Both the position numbers and the translations under genes were made by a program. 64,000 bases of DNA from Willaertia magna (Eukaryota; Heterolobosea; Eutetramitea; Acrasida; Naegleriidae), in NCBI GenBank assembly GCA_902984215.1, contig CADWAF010004782.1, positions 1 to 64,000 of the forward strand, written 5' to 3'. The notes beneath the pieces are model-generated. The model ran no database searches and was not told the DNA's origin. It worked only from the letters and a program-made list of their open reading frames with translations. Within the stretch, counting starts at the first letter, position 1, and each line of letters starts with the position of its first letter. Below, piece after piece: positions 39,801-50,506 of the stretch.

Positions 39801-40197
39801 GTTCAATTATTGAAACTTTTGAAAACAAAGTAAAAAGACAGTCAAATACTTGTTCTAATAAAGTTAAAGAAAGTCCTTTTTGTTCATGTAAATTTTCTTC
39901 TTGCTTTAAATTCCTTTTTCTAAAGATAAAATCTTTTTCTAAAATTAATAATAAAGGAAAAGATATATAATCTAATAATGTTTGTAAATTTATTTTACTT
40001 TCTAAAACTATTTGATTTAATTTTATTAAATTTTCTTTTAATAATATTTCTGATTTTGGTAGATTAATAGTTTGAACATGATTTGCTATTTCTAAACAAA
40101 CAGGTTTTAACACTTCTGTAAAGAATATTTGAGCTTGTTTATCGGAAAAGAAATCTTCAAAATTATTTCGTTTAGAAGAAGAGAAAGAAGGAAGCAT
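36841..40197 (-). CDS. TTI1: TELO2-interacting protein 1 (TTI1-like), HEAT-repeat protein
   Basis: An 1118-residue helical-repeat protein with no other domains. The N-terminus (FFTEVLKPVCLEIANHV, then LQTLLDYISFPLLLILE) matches the start of TTI1, where VLKPVC is followed by a helix ending YxxFPL. The C-terminus (ITKDIFKGLEEIDGDSLWLYLM) matches the terminal segment, DxxxxWLxL. TTI1 with TEL2 and TTI2 forms the TTT complex that helps fold PIKK kinases such as TOR and ATM. The middle carries HEAT-like pairs and Asn/Ser-rich low-complexity loops. A single exon of this size is notable but plausible here. Other giant HEAT proteins lack these ends. Confidence 0.75.
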   Translation of the reverse strand: MLPSFSSSKRNNFEDFFSDKQAQIFFTEVLKPVCLEIANHVQTINLPKSEILLKENLIKLNQIVLESKINLQTLLDYISFPLLLILEKDFIFRKRNLKQEENLHEQKGLSLTLLEQVFDCLFTLFSKVSIIEHPAKYFTLYQSLFLIHVYYSEKNEEEVTTTIISNEELKFNLVKSFHLLISKDWKYSSIIYNLFSLSSIALFISKLLDISIFEKNRDLQLESILCIKDLINITLKYLPNLEENNNLEQNDVLSCPQLIEKIFPGIISKISKLIYLPNFTSTKVQCATFQLFSQVTCIVCKDNKKEEEDDELNSLQNLSIQNLSNIIYSNNINNKNERFEKFIHYLEKIFSIENYSHFTSTVSLLENTEIQIAMLEACENILLNCQHTLKEVTPILIECLLSGGNDNSSDNNYSGNNLLDKIEITSIIEDRYIKLLRTIPNICKYTTNEKQKATTYKLFYYYTKLFLQSSKLGIQFLSSSSLLSDIILILIISLQMDQFNLITEENNYPKKIFKNFIDERIVNIIYNTCELFGKYLGLEVKQFFDYLIDIAFRYATPSSLSSEEETSSTSVLSYRNESLLVCNKILKGLLSSYNSLSSSIAFKDLIIEKNNNGEEYVKKRVRDFINQLLDIHTEALMESNDNQVQVETNCLLLENIALLSQFIDKNDKEKQNSFLIRVLYPILNQLGYSSIHIQQSCFKALNIISQYFYPEELNQQTQQFRETDSNSDNSPTKIQTSPVRDRVMKLLVSNFDYMVDDIRYRMKYLSIYPHIPRVLNTLFEFNVLSCYSNNFTNNSITIIEDCIESIFSTIDQQQLLKNSKHLPMLFSILGNIIKTLKNEHQNDDKKELTQKEIDIIKSILQKTQHFVNNSQHTLIVSVSFLNIIENSIQLFENSNIIESDEENTGNKILPIVHILWPIVVTNLTQKRTPFTLKQKAIDLIGNLTKKFDDFLYGRIVSDLYPILKNILKQLNENEMKRYKVVDLEVKLDYFRTEPEYKYLKSILKFFLVIVNSEIFKKRISTNSTIHVYDICNVLSPFLDESVPPEFQQITKDIFKGLEEIDGDSLWLYLMEHCPTKTVFKSPNFITNNDDGISFPSVQFLPQQQKHTFKNTWSELIEH

Positions 40198-40332
40198 TTG
40201 TTTCTATTTTTTTGAAGAATGGATTTATTAATTTCGTTATGAAATCGGAATAGGTTGTTGATACAAAAGTTTAATTAAACTGTTAGCTTGTTTATTGCAA
40301 TTAATAGAATAAAAGCATATTGTTAATTGAGT

Positions 40333-40721
40333 TTATTCTTTTGGTTCATTGTTTAAAGCCTTTGTTTCTTCTTTCATTTGGTCTTCGGAAACTAAGAAAT
40401 TATGATCGGAAAATGTATTTTTAATTTTGTTACTTACTTCCTGCTTGTTGCATAAGTTCTCCTATATTCTTTTCAAGATCATCTATACGGGTACCCATTT
40501 CATCAACTAGAAAAGATTAGAAAAGATTAAAATACAAGATACTTACTTCTCTTTATAATGGTATCAGACATTTCTTGGAATCTATTTTGCTTTAATATTG
40601 TATTTAATATATTTCAATAATCAACTGCAATACATACCATTTGATGAAGTAAATTTTGAACAAATACAGTTAATTCTTGAGTTCCTTGTTGGTTGTTATT
40701 TGATCCTTGATTATCAGACAT
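40333..40721 (-). CDS. HSBP1: heat shock factor-binding protein 1 (HSBP1), 4 small exons
   Basis: Four exons: 40721-40638, 40589-40547, 40506-40438 and 40391-40333, with introns of 48, 40 and 46 nt, giving 84 residues. The splice phases join without error into MSDNQGSNNN, then LTVFVQNLLHQM, QNRFQEMSDTIIKR, IDEMGTRIDDLEKNIGELMQ, and an acidic tail ending NNEPKE. The coiled-coil core (QNxFQxMSDxIIxRIDxMxxRIDDLEKNIxxLMxQAG) is diagnostic of HSBP1, a small trimeric coiled coil that binds heat-shock factor and the WASH complex. HSBP1 is about 76 residues in animals. No exon is long enough to look like an ORF, so the gene is easily missed. Confidence 0.93.
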
Positions 40722-40927
40722 TTTTTGTTTAAGAAAATAGCGCCAATAACAATTACAAAATTGCTGAAAATTTTATTACCTTTAAAATAAAAATAATAAT
40801 AAAATTTGATTTTCTCTTTCCACAATGATTTGGTGGAATTTACAATAATACACGGTCGTCTTTCAACAACAAATTAAAAGGAAACATTTAAGGGTACCCT
40901 CATTATTATTTAAAAACCTAGATTTTG

Positions 40928-43317
40928 TTAAGAAAGTAATTTTGCAATATTTTCTTGTAGTGCTATTTTAGAGCAAGGCTTACACATAACTATATCTACC
41001 ACGTCAGTATATTGATCGAAATTACACATTGCATCTGCAGTAAGCATAATAATTTTAATTTTATCCCCATATTTGTTTTTAATTTCTTTTGATGCTGTTA
41101 ATCCATTCACATTAGGCATATGCTAATAATTATTAGAAATAAAGTTAAATATAATTAAAAACTTACCATATCAGTTATAACTACTTTGTGATTATTTGGA
41201 TTAATATTATCCAGTAGTTGTTGTCCGTCACAAACAGCGTCTGCTTCATAACCCAAATTCTTTAATATTTTTAATAATACCTTTCTGTTTATAGCATTGT
41301 CTTCAGCCACTATAATTTGATTTGATTGTTGAGGTTTTTGTACAAACTCCTCGTTCAAAGCCTCTTCTTTCTGTTTCAACATTTGACCAATATAATTTTC
41401 TTGTATTTGAATTTGTCTCTTTACACTATTATCTAACATGATTGTGGATTGTTCAGTATGCTCTGTATTCACTGGAATAGAGCTTGTCTCTTCTTCATCA
41501 ATTTGTTTCTCTACACCATCATCAGAAACTGTCATTTGTTTCACAACGTGTAATGGTAAAACAACTGTAAAAGTACTTCCTTGATTAACCTCTGATTGTA
41601 ACTCTAATACACCATTCATGGATTTCACAATATTTAATACAGTACACAAACCTAAACCTGAACCAGGCGAAACACTTTCATTTAAATTATGTAATTGGGC
41701 AAACGGTTCAAAAATTTGTTTCTGTTTAGATTTTGGTATACCAATTCCATAATCAACAATATCAAACTGTATATATTCAATATCATCTGAGTTTTCCTGA
41801 CCACTTGGTCTATCACCTGTACTATCCACACTAATAGTACTATCTGTACTATATCTACGATAAAAAGAACTGTCTACAACTTTACAATAAAGTTCTACAT
41901 TACTGTTTTCATGTGATGCCTTTACAGCATTTGTCAATAGGTTCATAATTAACTGCTGCAACCGAACGTAGTTGGCCTTTACAACCAAAGAACAAGCCTT
42001 TTCCTCAATGTCAACTACAACATTTACTTTAAATCTAGAAGCATAATTCTTAATAATGGAATGCATTAAACGCAAAGACTGATCTAAATTAAAAGTTTGG
42101 ATTTTGTTTTCAAAATATTCTTTCGTAGTTTTATCTCCTTCAAAATTCTTTCCATAATAAATGTGCAGCGATCTTTCATGCTCCAGTTTTGAAAATAATA
42201 AAATATCTTCAATTAATGATAATAAAATGTTATTAGAAGATTCTATTGTCTCTACATGTTCATTTTGTTCTTTACTTAATTTTGTTTCTTTTAACAATTC
42301 AACGCTACCCAAAGTTGACAACAAAGGACTTCTAAATTCATGGCTTATGTGACTAACAAAACGATTTTTAGCCTCTAATGCTTCTTTTAATTGATTTGTA
42401 GTCTCTGTTGCCTTTTGATATTCGGTAGCTAAATGTATATTTAAAGATATTGTTGTAAAACCAAAAAGTAGTATTATAACAAAGCATGGATAATAATTAT
42501 TGACAATATTTAATATTAAAGCACTCCAATCACCTATATTGTAATCACTAATAGGAAGATGATATTCACCTTTTTGTATTACAATACAATGATCTGTTGT
42601 AATAAATGTATTATTTGAATAAACAGAAAATGTCAACAAACAACACTTATACAACAAAAACACTAAATAATGTCCTGATATATAATAAATTGGAAATATA
42701 TTCCAAAATATCTTTGTTGCATTCCTTGGTGCACCGGATATTGAAAATAAACAAACCGGTAATAAAATTATCTTATTTGTTGAAGAAAAAAATCGTAAAG
42801 AAAATAAAAGTAAATTAATTAATAATTTCAGTCTATCCCATTGAAATAACATCAAAGTAGCCTTGAAAGGGTTCTCATGTAGGAAAGGTAAGGAAAGAAA
42901 TGAATTATTTGTCATCACGCTACAAAAGCATAATAACAAAACCCATAATCCACTATACATTCCTTCCTTTATCCAGTTATTCATTACTACTAGTGCATAT
43001 TCTACAGCAACTACAAATACTATCAATCCTATTTGATACCTCAAGGCTGTTTTCCATTTGCGAGGTATTGCATTTATTCCCATGATTGTAGACACTTCTG
43101 TATTTAGTTTTTCTTCACTTGGACCAAAGAGCAAATCGTCAAAATATCTTCGTTTATTAGACGTTGTTTTTTCATTGTTTATAAAACTGTCCCTTTTTTC
43201 ATTCGACACAAATATATTATTGTCATTAAAACTATTGCTAGAAATTAAATCCTCTTTAAAATTATTTATATTACTATTGCTTGAAGACCCTGTTGGTTTT
43301 TGTTGTACAGTTGCCAT
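40928..43317 (-). CDS. membrane hybrid histidine kinase (2 exons)
   Basis: Exons 43317-41167 and 41122-40928, 38-nt intron, about 781 residues. Six or so TM helices (about 75-300, for example LIVFVVAVEYALVVM and CFVIILLFGFTTISL) form an input domain without a known sensor. Then come HisKA (ISHEFRSPLLSTLG, His about 329), HATPase (NLLTNAVKAS, DYGIGIPK, GSGLGL) and a receiver domain: acidic pair in VAEDNAINRKVLL, phospho-acceptor in ITDM just before the intron, continuing HMPNVNGL after it, and MCKPCS near the end. Such kinases autophosphorylate and relay phosphate through HPt proteins; the stimulus is unknown. The intron falls exactly at the D-M of the receiver. Confidence 0.92.
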
Positions 43318-44314
43318 TTGATGTGATGAAGGGTTTCAATTTCGCTTTCAAATATTAGATTTTAAAATTAATGATTGATAATAAATAAAATTAGTTTCAA
43401 TTTTTTTATATTGTCTATTTTGTTGACGCTGTGAATGCGAAGAGGTATGGTTTTTGGACAATTTACTCCAGATGGGGGTGAGGAGGCGTAATTTTTTTGT
43501 GTTTTGTCCAACTCTGGAGAAGATAACAGTGTTGAGATACATCTCCTTACAACAGGATCCTTAATGCATTAAAATGAACTATGTGGCAATATTATCCCTA
43601 AACTAACTTTGAACCAATATGGAGCATATTTTGTTTATTTTAATATTACAGCGGTTTTTGGGATGCCTAGTTATCTTGTCGTAAGGTTTGGTATTGGTTT
43701 CCGTTTTTTGGCATTCCTTGAAAATGTTTCGAAACTGTCTTCTCCTTATTATTACTGCCTATTAAAAAAAGTATTAAAGTTGTTGGGTTGCACACTGTTT
43801 CAGATGAAGAGGTTGTAAAAGTTATTACGTGTGGAGTATATTCTTTCCAAACAACAACACCACAATTACCTCATTAACAGGTTGACTTTTATTCGGGATG
43901 AAATAATTTAAATCAATTAATTATAATTAGTTTTTGGGACAGACTGTACAACAGATGCTAAAAATTATAATTAATTTGGCCAAACAAACGTAACTTATAA
44001 CCTTACAAGAAAATTGGCGTGACTTAATTGCCCAAGTTTAATTACCCTGGTGGAGATGTTATGGCACCCTTTCTTTTTTGTTTTTTTTACTTCCAACCCT
44101 GTAATGTGTTCATTTTTAACGTTTTGGGTTTTTCTCCTATAATATTTCATTAGATTCTTGTAAGATAAGTTGTAGCGCTGCTACAGTCCTAAAAAACGTT
44201 CAACTTGCGCACAATTTCGAAAAAAAAAATTTTGAGTTAATAGTAACAAACTGTGAACGCAACATAATAGATTTCAGAGGCAAAAACAAAGCCCAAAAGA
44301 CAAATTTAAAACAA
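43318..44314. other. 1-kb divergent intergenic region
   Basis: The longest gene-free stretch apart from the left edge. Short ORFs on both strands lack coding character. It contains a perfect 14-bp inverted repeat (AATTAATTATAATT at 43915-43928 and its complement at 43963-43976, 34-nt spacer). A patch around 44165-44215 (GTAGCGCTGCTACAG and GCGCAC) is unusually GC-rich for the window and holds the dyad GTAGCGCTGCTAC. Being placed between a sensor kinase and a transcription factor, it may carry regulatory sites. Confidence 0.45.
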
Positions 44315-44335
44315 ATGGGTAATGATGATGGTTAA
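44315..44335 (+). promoter_or_regulatory. six-codon uORF overlapping the Zn2Cys6 start codon
   Basis: ATG at 44315 reads ATG GGT AAT GAT GAT GGT TAA and ends at 44335, out of frame with, and overlapping, the triple ATG (44322, 44325, 44328) of the regulator gene. Its context (AAACAA) is as good as that of other start codons here, so many ribosomes should start on it. It may hold down translation of the regulator. Confidence 0.4.
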
Positions 44336-46356
44336 TAATAAAGTTAACGATGCAAACCAAGAATACAATTTAATAGCATGTGTTAGATGTAGAGAAAGAC
44401 ATAAGAAATGCGATAGAAAACTTCCCTCTTGTTCCTATTGTTCAAATCATCAAGTGGAATGCATTTACCAAGCCCCTAAGAAAGTAAGAAAATTTCAAAA
44501 ACGAGAATTAACAAATAATAACGCCGACCAGTCTATATCAGTGCTAAGTAGCACACTTCACGGCAACCCTTCTGTTACTAATCAAAACGGTACAGATAAT
44601 AAGAACGATAACACATCCCAAAGTACCCAACGATTTGAAATATTTACCTTCAAATGGAACTCCAATAATGGTACAAACAACCAACAACAGGGAGGTAAGA
44701 AGAAAAGAAAAAGTTCTATTGCATCGGAAAGGTATGCCCCTTATCCTACTCCTTCTGTTCCTTCGTACTCATCTGCCCCTCAACACAATACTGCAACTTC
44801 AGTCGTTCTTCCTTCTTCTAATAATATAATTACTTCTAATCAACCTTCTACCGCTGCTATAAACAATTGTCAATTTGTAATTTCGCCCCCAACCCCGAAT
44901 GGCAAATACAGTTCAAATCAAAATGGAGTGTCTGCATCCTCTTCTTATTCTCTTCATTCCACCCCACCTCCTATACAATCTCCAGTTTCTAACATAGCAC
45001 AGGCGATATTAATTGCTAATACATTTAAACAAACAACTTATGATTTTTATTATCAATACGTTGCTGTTGGTTATGTTTTTTTAGATAAAGAAATAATTGA
45101 TGAAGTACTATTTACTCCAGTTACTAATAATATAAAGGATTGTTATACAAGAAATGAAGTTTTAGCATTATTATATGCAATACATGCAAGTGTATGTCAA
45201 TTATTGAAGTATAACAAAGATGAAGACTTAGCAATACAAAGATCTGAAGAATTATTACCAAGGTAAGTATATTTTTAGAATAATTGTAATTCTAATTTTA
45301 AAAAGTGAAACTGTTATTTCAAATGATAAAAATTTATTAATTTTTGCAGCTGGTAGAAATTTAATTTTAGGATTAATTTATGCTGGGAGATGTGAGATAG
45401 ATAAAGTAAAGTCATATGTTGATAAGTCTGATGAGCTATTAGGAAGGTTTATACCAAACTATGCTTCTTTAGAATATATTGATTATCAAAATTCATTACT
45501 TGTAGAATCAATTAGTGGAGAATTTATTGGAAACACTTGTGTGAAATCTGTTCAGTATGGAGTGTCAAAGCAAGAAATGAGTTTATTAAAATTTAGAGCT
45601 GCCTTGGGAATGGGGTATGACAATCTTAGATTTTTGACAGAGTATGGTGTACAATATTTAGAACCATTATATGAAAGTAATTATGTGAATCGTAAATATA
45701 CACCAGTTTATACAAAAACAAGTTTGAATTTAAGAGATGACCTAAAATACGGTACTTTTGATTTATATGTTGGTAAATATTTAATGAACATGTATTTTTA
45801 TACTACAGGATTGATACCCCACGAGATTTTAATTATTACACAACAAGTGCTTACACCTGAAAATTTACAACTATTTTTGACAATGTTATTATTGGCACAA
45901 AAAGAATTACAATCCTATACAGATTCAAGAGTAACATTTTATAAGTTAAACCCAACAATTTTACAAAGCCCCATCTCCTCTTTCCAATCACATTTTGTAA
46001 ATATGGTTAATGCACTTTCTTTGTATGAGGCAATTATTAATTCTAATTCCATCGTTCAACCTCAATTATTCGCTGAGTATGCAGATAAACACACACAGAG
46101 TGTGAGACATCTCACAGTTAATTCATTACAATACTATCATGCTGACTTTGGATGCCTTGTTTCTGCTATTGTTCATATGAGAATGTTAGAAATAGATACT
46201 AATAATTCACATCATCACTTAAATAACTTAAAAACTTGTTACTGGGCTCTTAAAGTTATTAGAGACAAATTTCCTAAGATACTTGCTTCCTTTGATTTTT
46301 TATTTTTTAGAATGGAATCTATTATCAAAAGATTTGAAACTCAACAGCTGTATTGA
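44322..46356 (+). CDS. Zn(II)2Cys6 transcription regulator (2 exons)
   Basis: Exons 44322-45262 and 45306-46356, 43-nt intron, 663 residues. Near the N-terminus lies a complete binuclear zinc cluster: C-V-R-C, RERHKKCDRK, C-S-Y-C, then HQVEC, spaced CX2CX6CX6CX2CX6C, with the basic DNA-reading residues between Cys2 and Cys3. A Ser/Asn/Pro-rich linker with KKKRK follows. The C-terminal 400 residues are helical and resemble fungal-type regulator middle regions (FYYQYVAVGYVFLDKEIIDE, NEVLALLYAIHASVCQLL). Zn2Cys6 factors are mostly fungal but also occur in amoebae. The splice is supported by a frame change and continuity (SETVISNDKNLLIFAAGR). Confidence 0.88.
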
Positions 46357-46888
46357 TTTAGTTAATAAACTAAGTATCGTTTAATCGAACGATCCAACCA
46401 AGCTGTCATAAACATTACAAAAATATTATCAACAACATTTCAGCATTAGCCTAGCAAACAAAGGGTTAGGGACCAAACTAAAAACTAATTAGAAATACTT
46501 AAGATGTTTGCGTCGTTACCAACAAACACCATTAAATTCAAGTTCAACTGTAAACGCAGTATATCCTGTTGGTGGGACCAATTGTTCCCAATCTAAAATC
46601 TCTTGCATTGATGTTTGTTGCTTGCTACAAACGTGCTGGCAATATAAAAATACTCAAAACTGTATTTTCATCTATTATTTGGAAGAAGGAAAGGAATTTC
46701 GTGGAATATTGGAATGTAAATAGAACTTTTGGACCAAAGATAAGTATTTAGAACTATACAAGTCAAGTACTTTTTGTAAACTGGTTGTGTTACAAAATTA
46801 GTATTCTCTATAAATTTAAACGGTTAATTATATAAAGTATTTTATAAAAAAAATTGTTTAAGGTATTTAATTATTTGTAATACTAAAC
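46357..46888. other. intergenic region
   Basis: About 530 bases between convergent genes. Short frames at 46504-46750 have no consistent coding bias or family resemblance. A single GGGTTAGGG at 46463-46471 is not part of an array. Probably 3'-UTRs and spacer only. Confidence 0.4.
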
Positions 46889-48996
46889 TTATGAGTGTTC
46901 TGAATGTTCCTCTTGTTTATGTTTTTCTTCTTCTTTTCTTTTCTCCAATTCATCTTTGGGTATGTCAATATCTTTGCTTATTAAAAACGATATTAAAAGT
47001 ATAAATCCTGAGACAAGTAATAAGAAATAGTAAATAAACCTTCGGTCAATTGGAAATACTCCAACAGATAACGACCATGAAAACAAATTACCACCTACAA
47101 TGGGTCCAAACATTCTGGATAATGCAACAGAAGACATAGCAGTTCCATTTAATTTACCTGCATTCTTCTTTGTCACACTGTTATTGGTTAAAACAAAAGT
47201 AGAAAGGAAAGCAATTGACTGAAAGATTTGATAAATTAACATTAATGGTATCATAACAACCCACAACAAAATTTGTTTGTAAAATGGGCTATCCTCTGAG
47301 GTAGCTAACCATGATAACTCTGGAAAAGCAATAAAAGTTAAACAAGAGACAAATACACCTAATCTAAATGCTGAAATTGCTCCTAAATATCTTGGAACAC
47401 GATAAATAAAGAACATTTGTGAAAAGAAAATAACTACACCCAAAATACCACCAATAACTAATAATTTGTAAATAATAAGATGTAATGAATAAATAATATA
47501 CTTACTTCCCAATTTATAAGAAGTGAAACCCAGACCTCCTTTTTCAAGAGGTAATAGTGAAAACAATGGAAAGCACTTAATAGTTGAGGAATGAATAATT
47601 TAATAAAAAACTTACTTCATCAAAGATAACTTGTCTAAAACCTAAAACCATATATAATAAACAAGTTAATAAAGGAATACGAGTAGCAAACATTTCATGT
47701 TCCTTAATACTTTTGTAAAAATCTTTAACCTTAGTTTTCCAATTCTTCTTTTTAGAAATATATAAATCTACTTCATCCTTTTGTTCATGGTAAGTTTCTC
47801 TTTCTTCTTCTAAATGAAAATCATCTTCAATGACATTTGTCACATTATTTTCGTTCATGGCATCATGTTCTTTTAATTCAACTGTCTCTATACTTTCTTC
47901 TTTCTTTCCTTCTTTCTTCTTTGACATTAAATCAGAAGATTCTTCTAAATATAAAAATCCAACTGTAAATCCAACCATACCTAAAGAACTAATAATCATT
48001 GAAGGTGGTGAATAAGGAAAGGTTGATAAGAAGCTTTGAATCCAATTTGGAAAGAGCTTCATAAGTTGAGGGTATTGTTTGGTTGGACGAGAAAACAGGC
48101 CACCAACTTAATTATTTAATAAATTACAAAAATTTAATACAACTTACTCATTGGCCTTACAAAAAAATAAATAAATATAAAATTTTAAAATCAAAAATAC
48201 TTACCCTATAATTGAACCTAAAGCATAGGTTAAACTGACAAAAGAAAACGCTCTTGCTTGATTTGTACTATCAGTAATTTCACCTAAATAACTTTTTAAC
48301 ACGCCTAAATTACTATTTTACCATAAATTAATAAAACAATAAATTAATAAAATTTTAAATTTATACTTACCCATTCAATAAACCAAATAATAATCTAGCA
48401 ACAATAGCCCACCAAAAGAATTTTGAAAAACCAAATAGTAAACCAGCTAATGCACCTAAACTTGTACCTATTAACATAATTGGTCTTCTTCCAAATTTAT
48501 CACTTAATGAACTCCAAATGATACTTGAAAATAATTGTGAAAAATAATAAGCACTAGCAATTAATCCAACATAATAACCAAATTCTTCTGGTTTATGCGT
48601 TAAATTAAAATCTTCAACCATATAAGCAATATATGGAAATAAAGAAGTTGAATTCATGTTGTCACATAAATACATAAAGAAAACTACAAGTAATTTCTTA
48701 ATTGGAAGAGGTGTTGGAGTTTTTTGATTTAAGCCCTCCTCTTTCGTTGTTGTTGAATTATTGTCAACAATGTGTAAGCTTTCTTCTTGGCTTACAATAA
48801 TTGACTCATTATTATTTGAAATGACTTCCTCAGAATTTGGTGTAATAGAATGTTGTTCTTTTAATAGCGTAATTGTTTTATTATTATTCTCCATTACAAA
48901 GTCTTTATTTTCTTCAATACTGGAATGAATTGACTGTTGTTGAAAAGGTATTCGAATGAGAGAAGGTTTAATTTCTTCTTTATAATTGTCAGACAT
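46889..48996 (-). CDS. major facilitator superfamily transporter (6 exons)
   Basis: Exons 48996-48371, 48312-48205, 48155-48148, 48106-47616, 47575-47506 and 47457-46889; introns 58, 49, 41, 40 and 48 nt; 623 residues. A Ser/Asn/Glu-rich 100-residue N-terminal tail precedes 12 TM helices. The MFS motif A appears as SDKFGRRPIML in the loop after TM2, and motif G-type GPMIGG at the end of TM5 is built by exon 3. A charged cytosolic loop lies between TM6 and TM7. The plan matches the drug/H+ antiporter-1 and ZIFL-like group. Substrate cannot be assigned. The tiny third exon (8 nt) is required by both frame and motif. Confidence 0.82.
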
Positions 48997-49356
48997 TTAA
49001 TTAAATTGATATCAAGATAGTCTTCCGAAATAGTTTAAATAGTAAGTAGTAACAGATAAAGTGGGATTAATTTTTGTAGGCTCACTTTTTGAAAGTTTTT
49101 AATTAATATAATTTAAAGAAGGGATTTTTAATTATTTTTTTGTGCGAAGTTATAAACCAAAAGCGAAATTTAAAGCGTCCAATTTGTTTAGATTTATTAT
49201 TTTAGACTTTCCCGCCTAGTGAGTGCAAAAGCGTAGTTAAAAATAGCAATTGATTTAGAGGTGAACAAAATTAAAAGAAGAATATTAAGGAGTTTTTGTA
49301 ATTTCATGTATTGTAATCTTTATTTCTAATTTTCCAAAAGTTCCATTAATAAAAAA
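48997..49356. other. divergent promoter region
   Basis: 360 bases between the MFS and SDR starts. Mostly AT-rich. CCCGCCTAG around 49210-49218 is a GC-rich island. A TGTAATTTCATGTATTGTAAT stretch precedes the SDR start by about 50 bases. No gene or RNA recognised. Confidence 0.35.
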
Positions 49357-50473
49357 ATGCCTGCAAATTACAATCTTCAAGGTAAAACTGTTGTCATTAC
49401 TGGTACGTTTTGTTTCTATTAATCAATATAAATTTCCTATGAAAATCATTGTTTTTTTAATTATAAATAAAAAGGTGGAAGTAGAGGTATCGGATTGGCA
49501 ATAGGAAAAAGATTAGCACAAGAAGGAGCTAATATTGCAATTTTAGCCAAAACAGCAGATCCCCATCCTTCTCTACCAGGAACTATTTATACAGCAGTAG
49601 AAGAAATAAATAAAATAATTGGAACAAAAGATAAAACTCTTCCAATTCAATGTGACATTCGTTTTGAAGAACAAGTTCAAAATGCAATTGAAAAGGTTGT
49701 AGAAAAGTTTGGAGGAATTGACATTTTAATAAATAATGCTTCTGCAATTTCAATAACTTCAACTTTAGATACTGGAATGAAACGTTATGATTTAATGCAT
49801 CAAATCAATGGAAGAGGAACCTTTTTAGTATCTAAAACTTGTATTCCTTATTTACTTAAAGTAAGTTATTTAATTGAAAGCCTTACTAACTTTTTTATAG
49901 TCAGATAATCCTCACATTGTAAATATATCTCCACCTTTAAATTTAGATCCAAAATGGTTTGCTCAACATGTAGCTTATACAATGAGTAAATATAATATGA
50001 GTATGTGTACATTAGGTATGTCAGAAGAATTTAAAGATGATGGATTGGCTGTCAATAGTCTTTGGCCAAAAACTGCTATTGCAACAAGTGCTGTTAAAAA
50101 TCTATTAGGAGGTAAGTGATATTATATTAACAAGTTAATATAAAGTTAACATACAAACAAATATTAAGGTGAGGAATCTGTTGCTCAATCTCGTACAGAA
50201 GAAATTATGGCTGATGCTTGTTTTGAAATTGTCAGTCAACCTGCCATTTCATGTAACGGAAATTTCTTTTTAGATGAAGATCTATTAAGAGATAAATGTA
50301 TTAACTTTGAAAAGTATAGTGTTCTACCATATAGTAATTTATTACCTGATTTCTTTTTAAATGAAGAAGAAAAAGAAAGAGTCAACAAGCAAAAACAAGA
50401 AAGATTAGTCAACCAAGAAATTGAGGAATTAAAACCAACAATTAAAAGATTATATTTCTCAAGTAAAATGTAA
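49357..50473 (+). CDS. short-chain dehydrogenase, HSDL2-like (4 exons)
   Basis: Exons 49357-49402, 49475-49860, 49901-50111 and 50169-50473; introns 72, 40 and 57 nt; 315 residues. The Rossmann signature TGGSRGIGLAIG spans the first splice, NNAS sits in strand 4, and the catalytic YTMSKYNMS (YXXXK) is in exon 3. SLWPKTAIATSAVKNLLGG, EIMADACFEIVSQPA and GNFFLDEDLLR match HSDL2, a peroxisomal/mitochondrial SDR of fatty-acid metabolism. The SCP2-like C-terminal domain of animal HSDL2 is absent; the protein ends in a Lys/Glu helix with SSKM, not a clear PTS1. First exon only 46 nt. Confidence 0.88.
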
Positions 50474-50506
50474 ATTATTTAATAAATTACAATTTATTTA
50501 CAATTA

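Noticed and set aside
43348..43818. Short frames in the 1-kb gap (64 and 69 codons)
   Set aside because: No conserved motifs and weak coding composition; no A-rich start context.
46463..46471. GGGTTAGGG, telomere-like
   Set aside because: A single copy inside an intergenic region, with no array.
46504..46751. Possible small gene between the Zn2Cys6 and MFS genes
   Set aside because: Two overlapping frames with inconsistent composition and no family resemblance.
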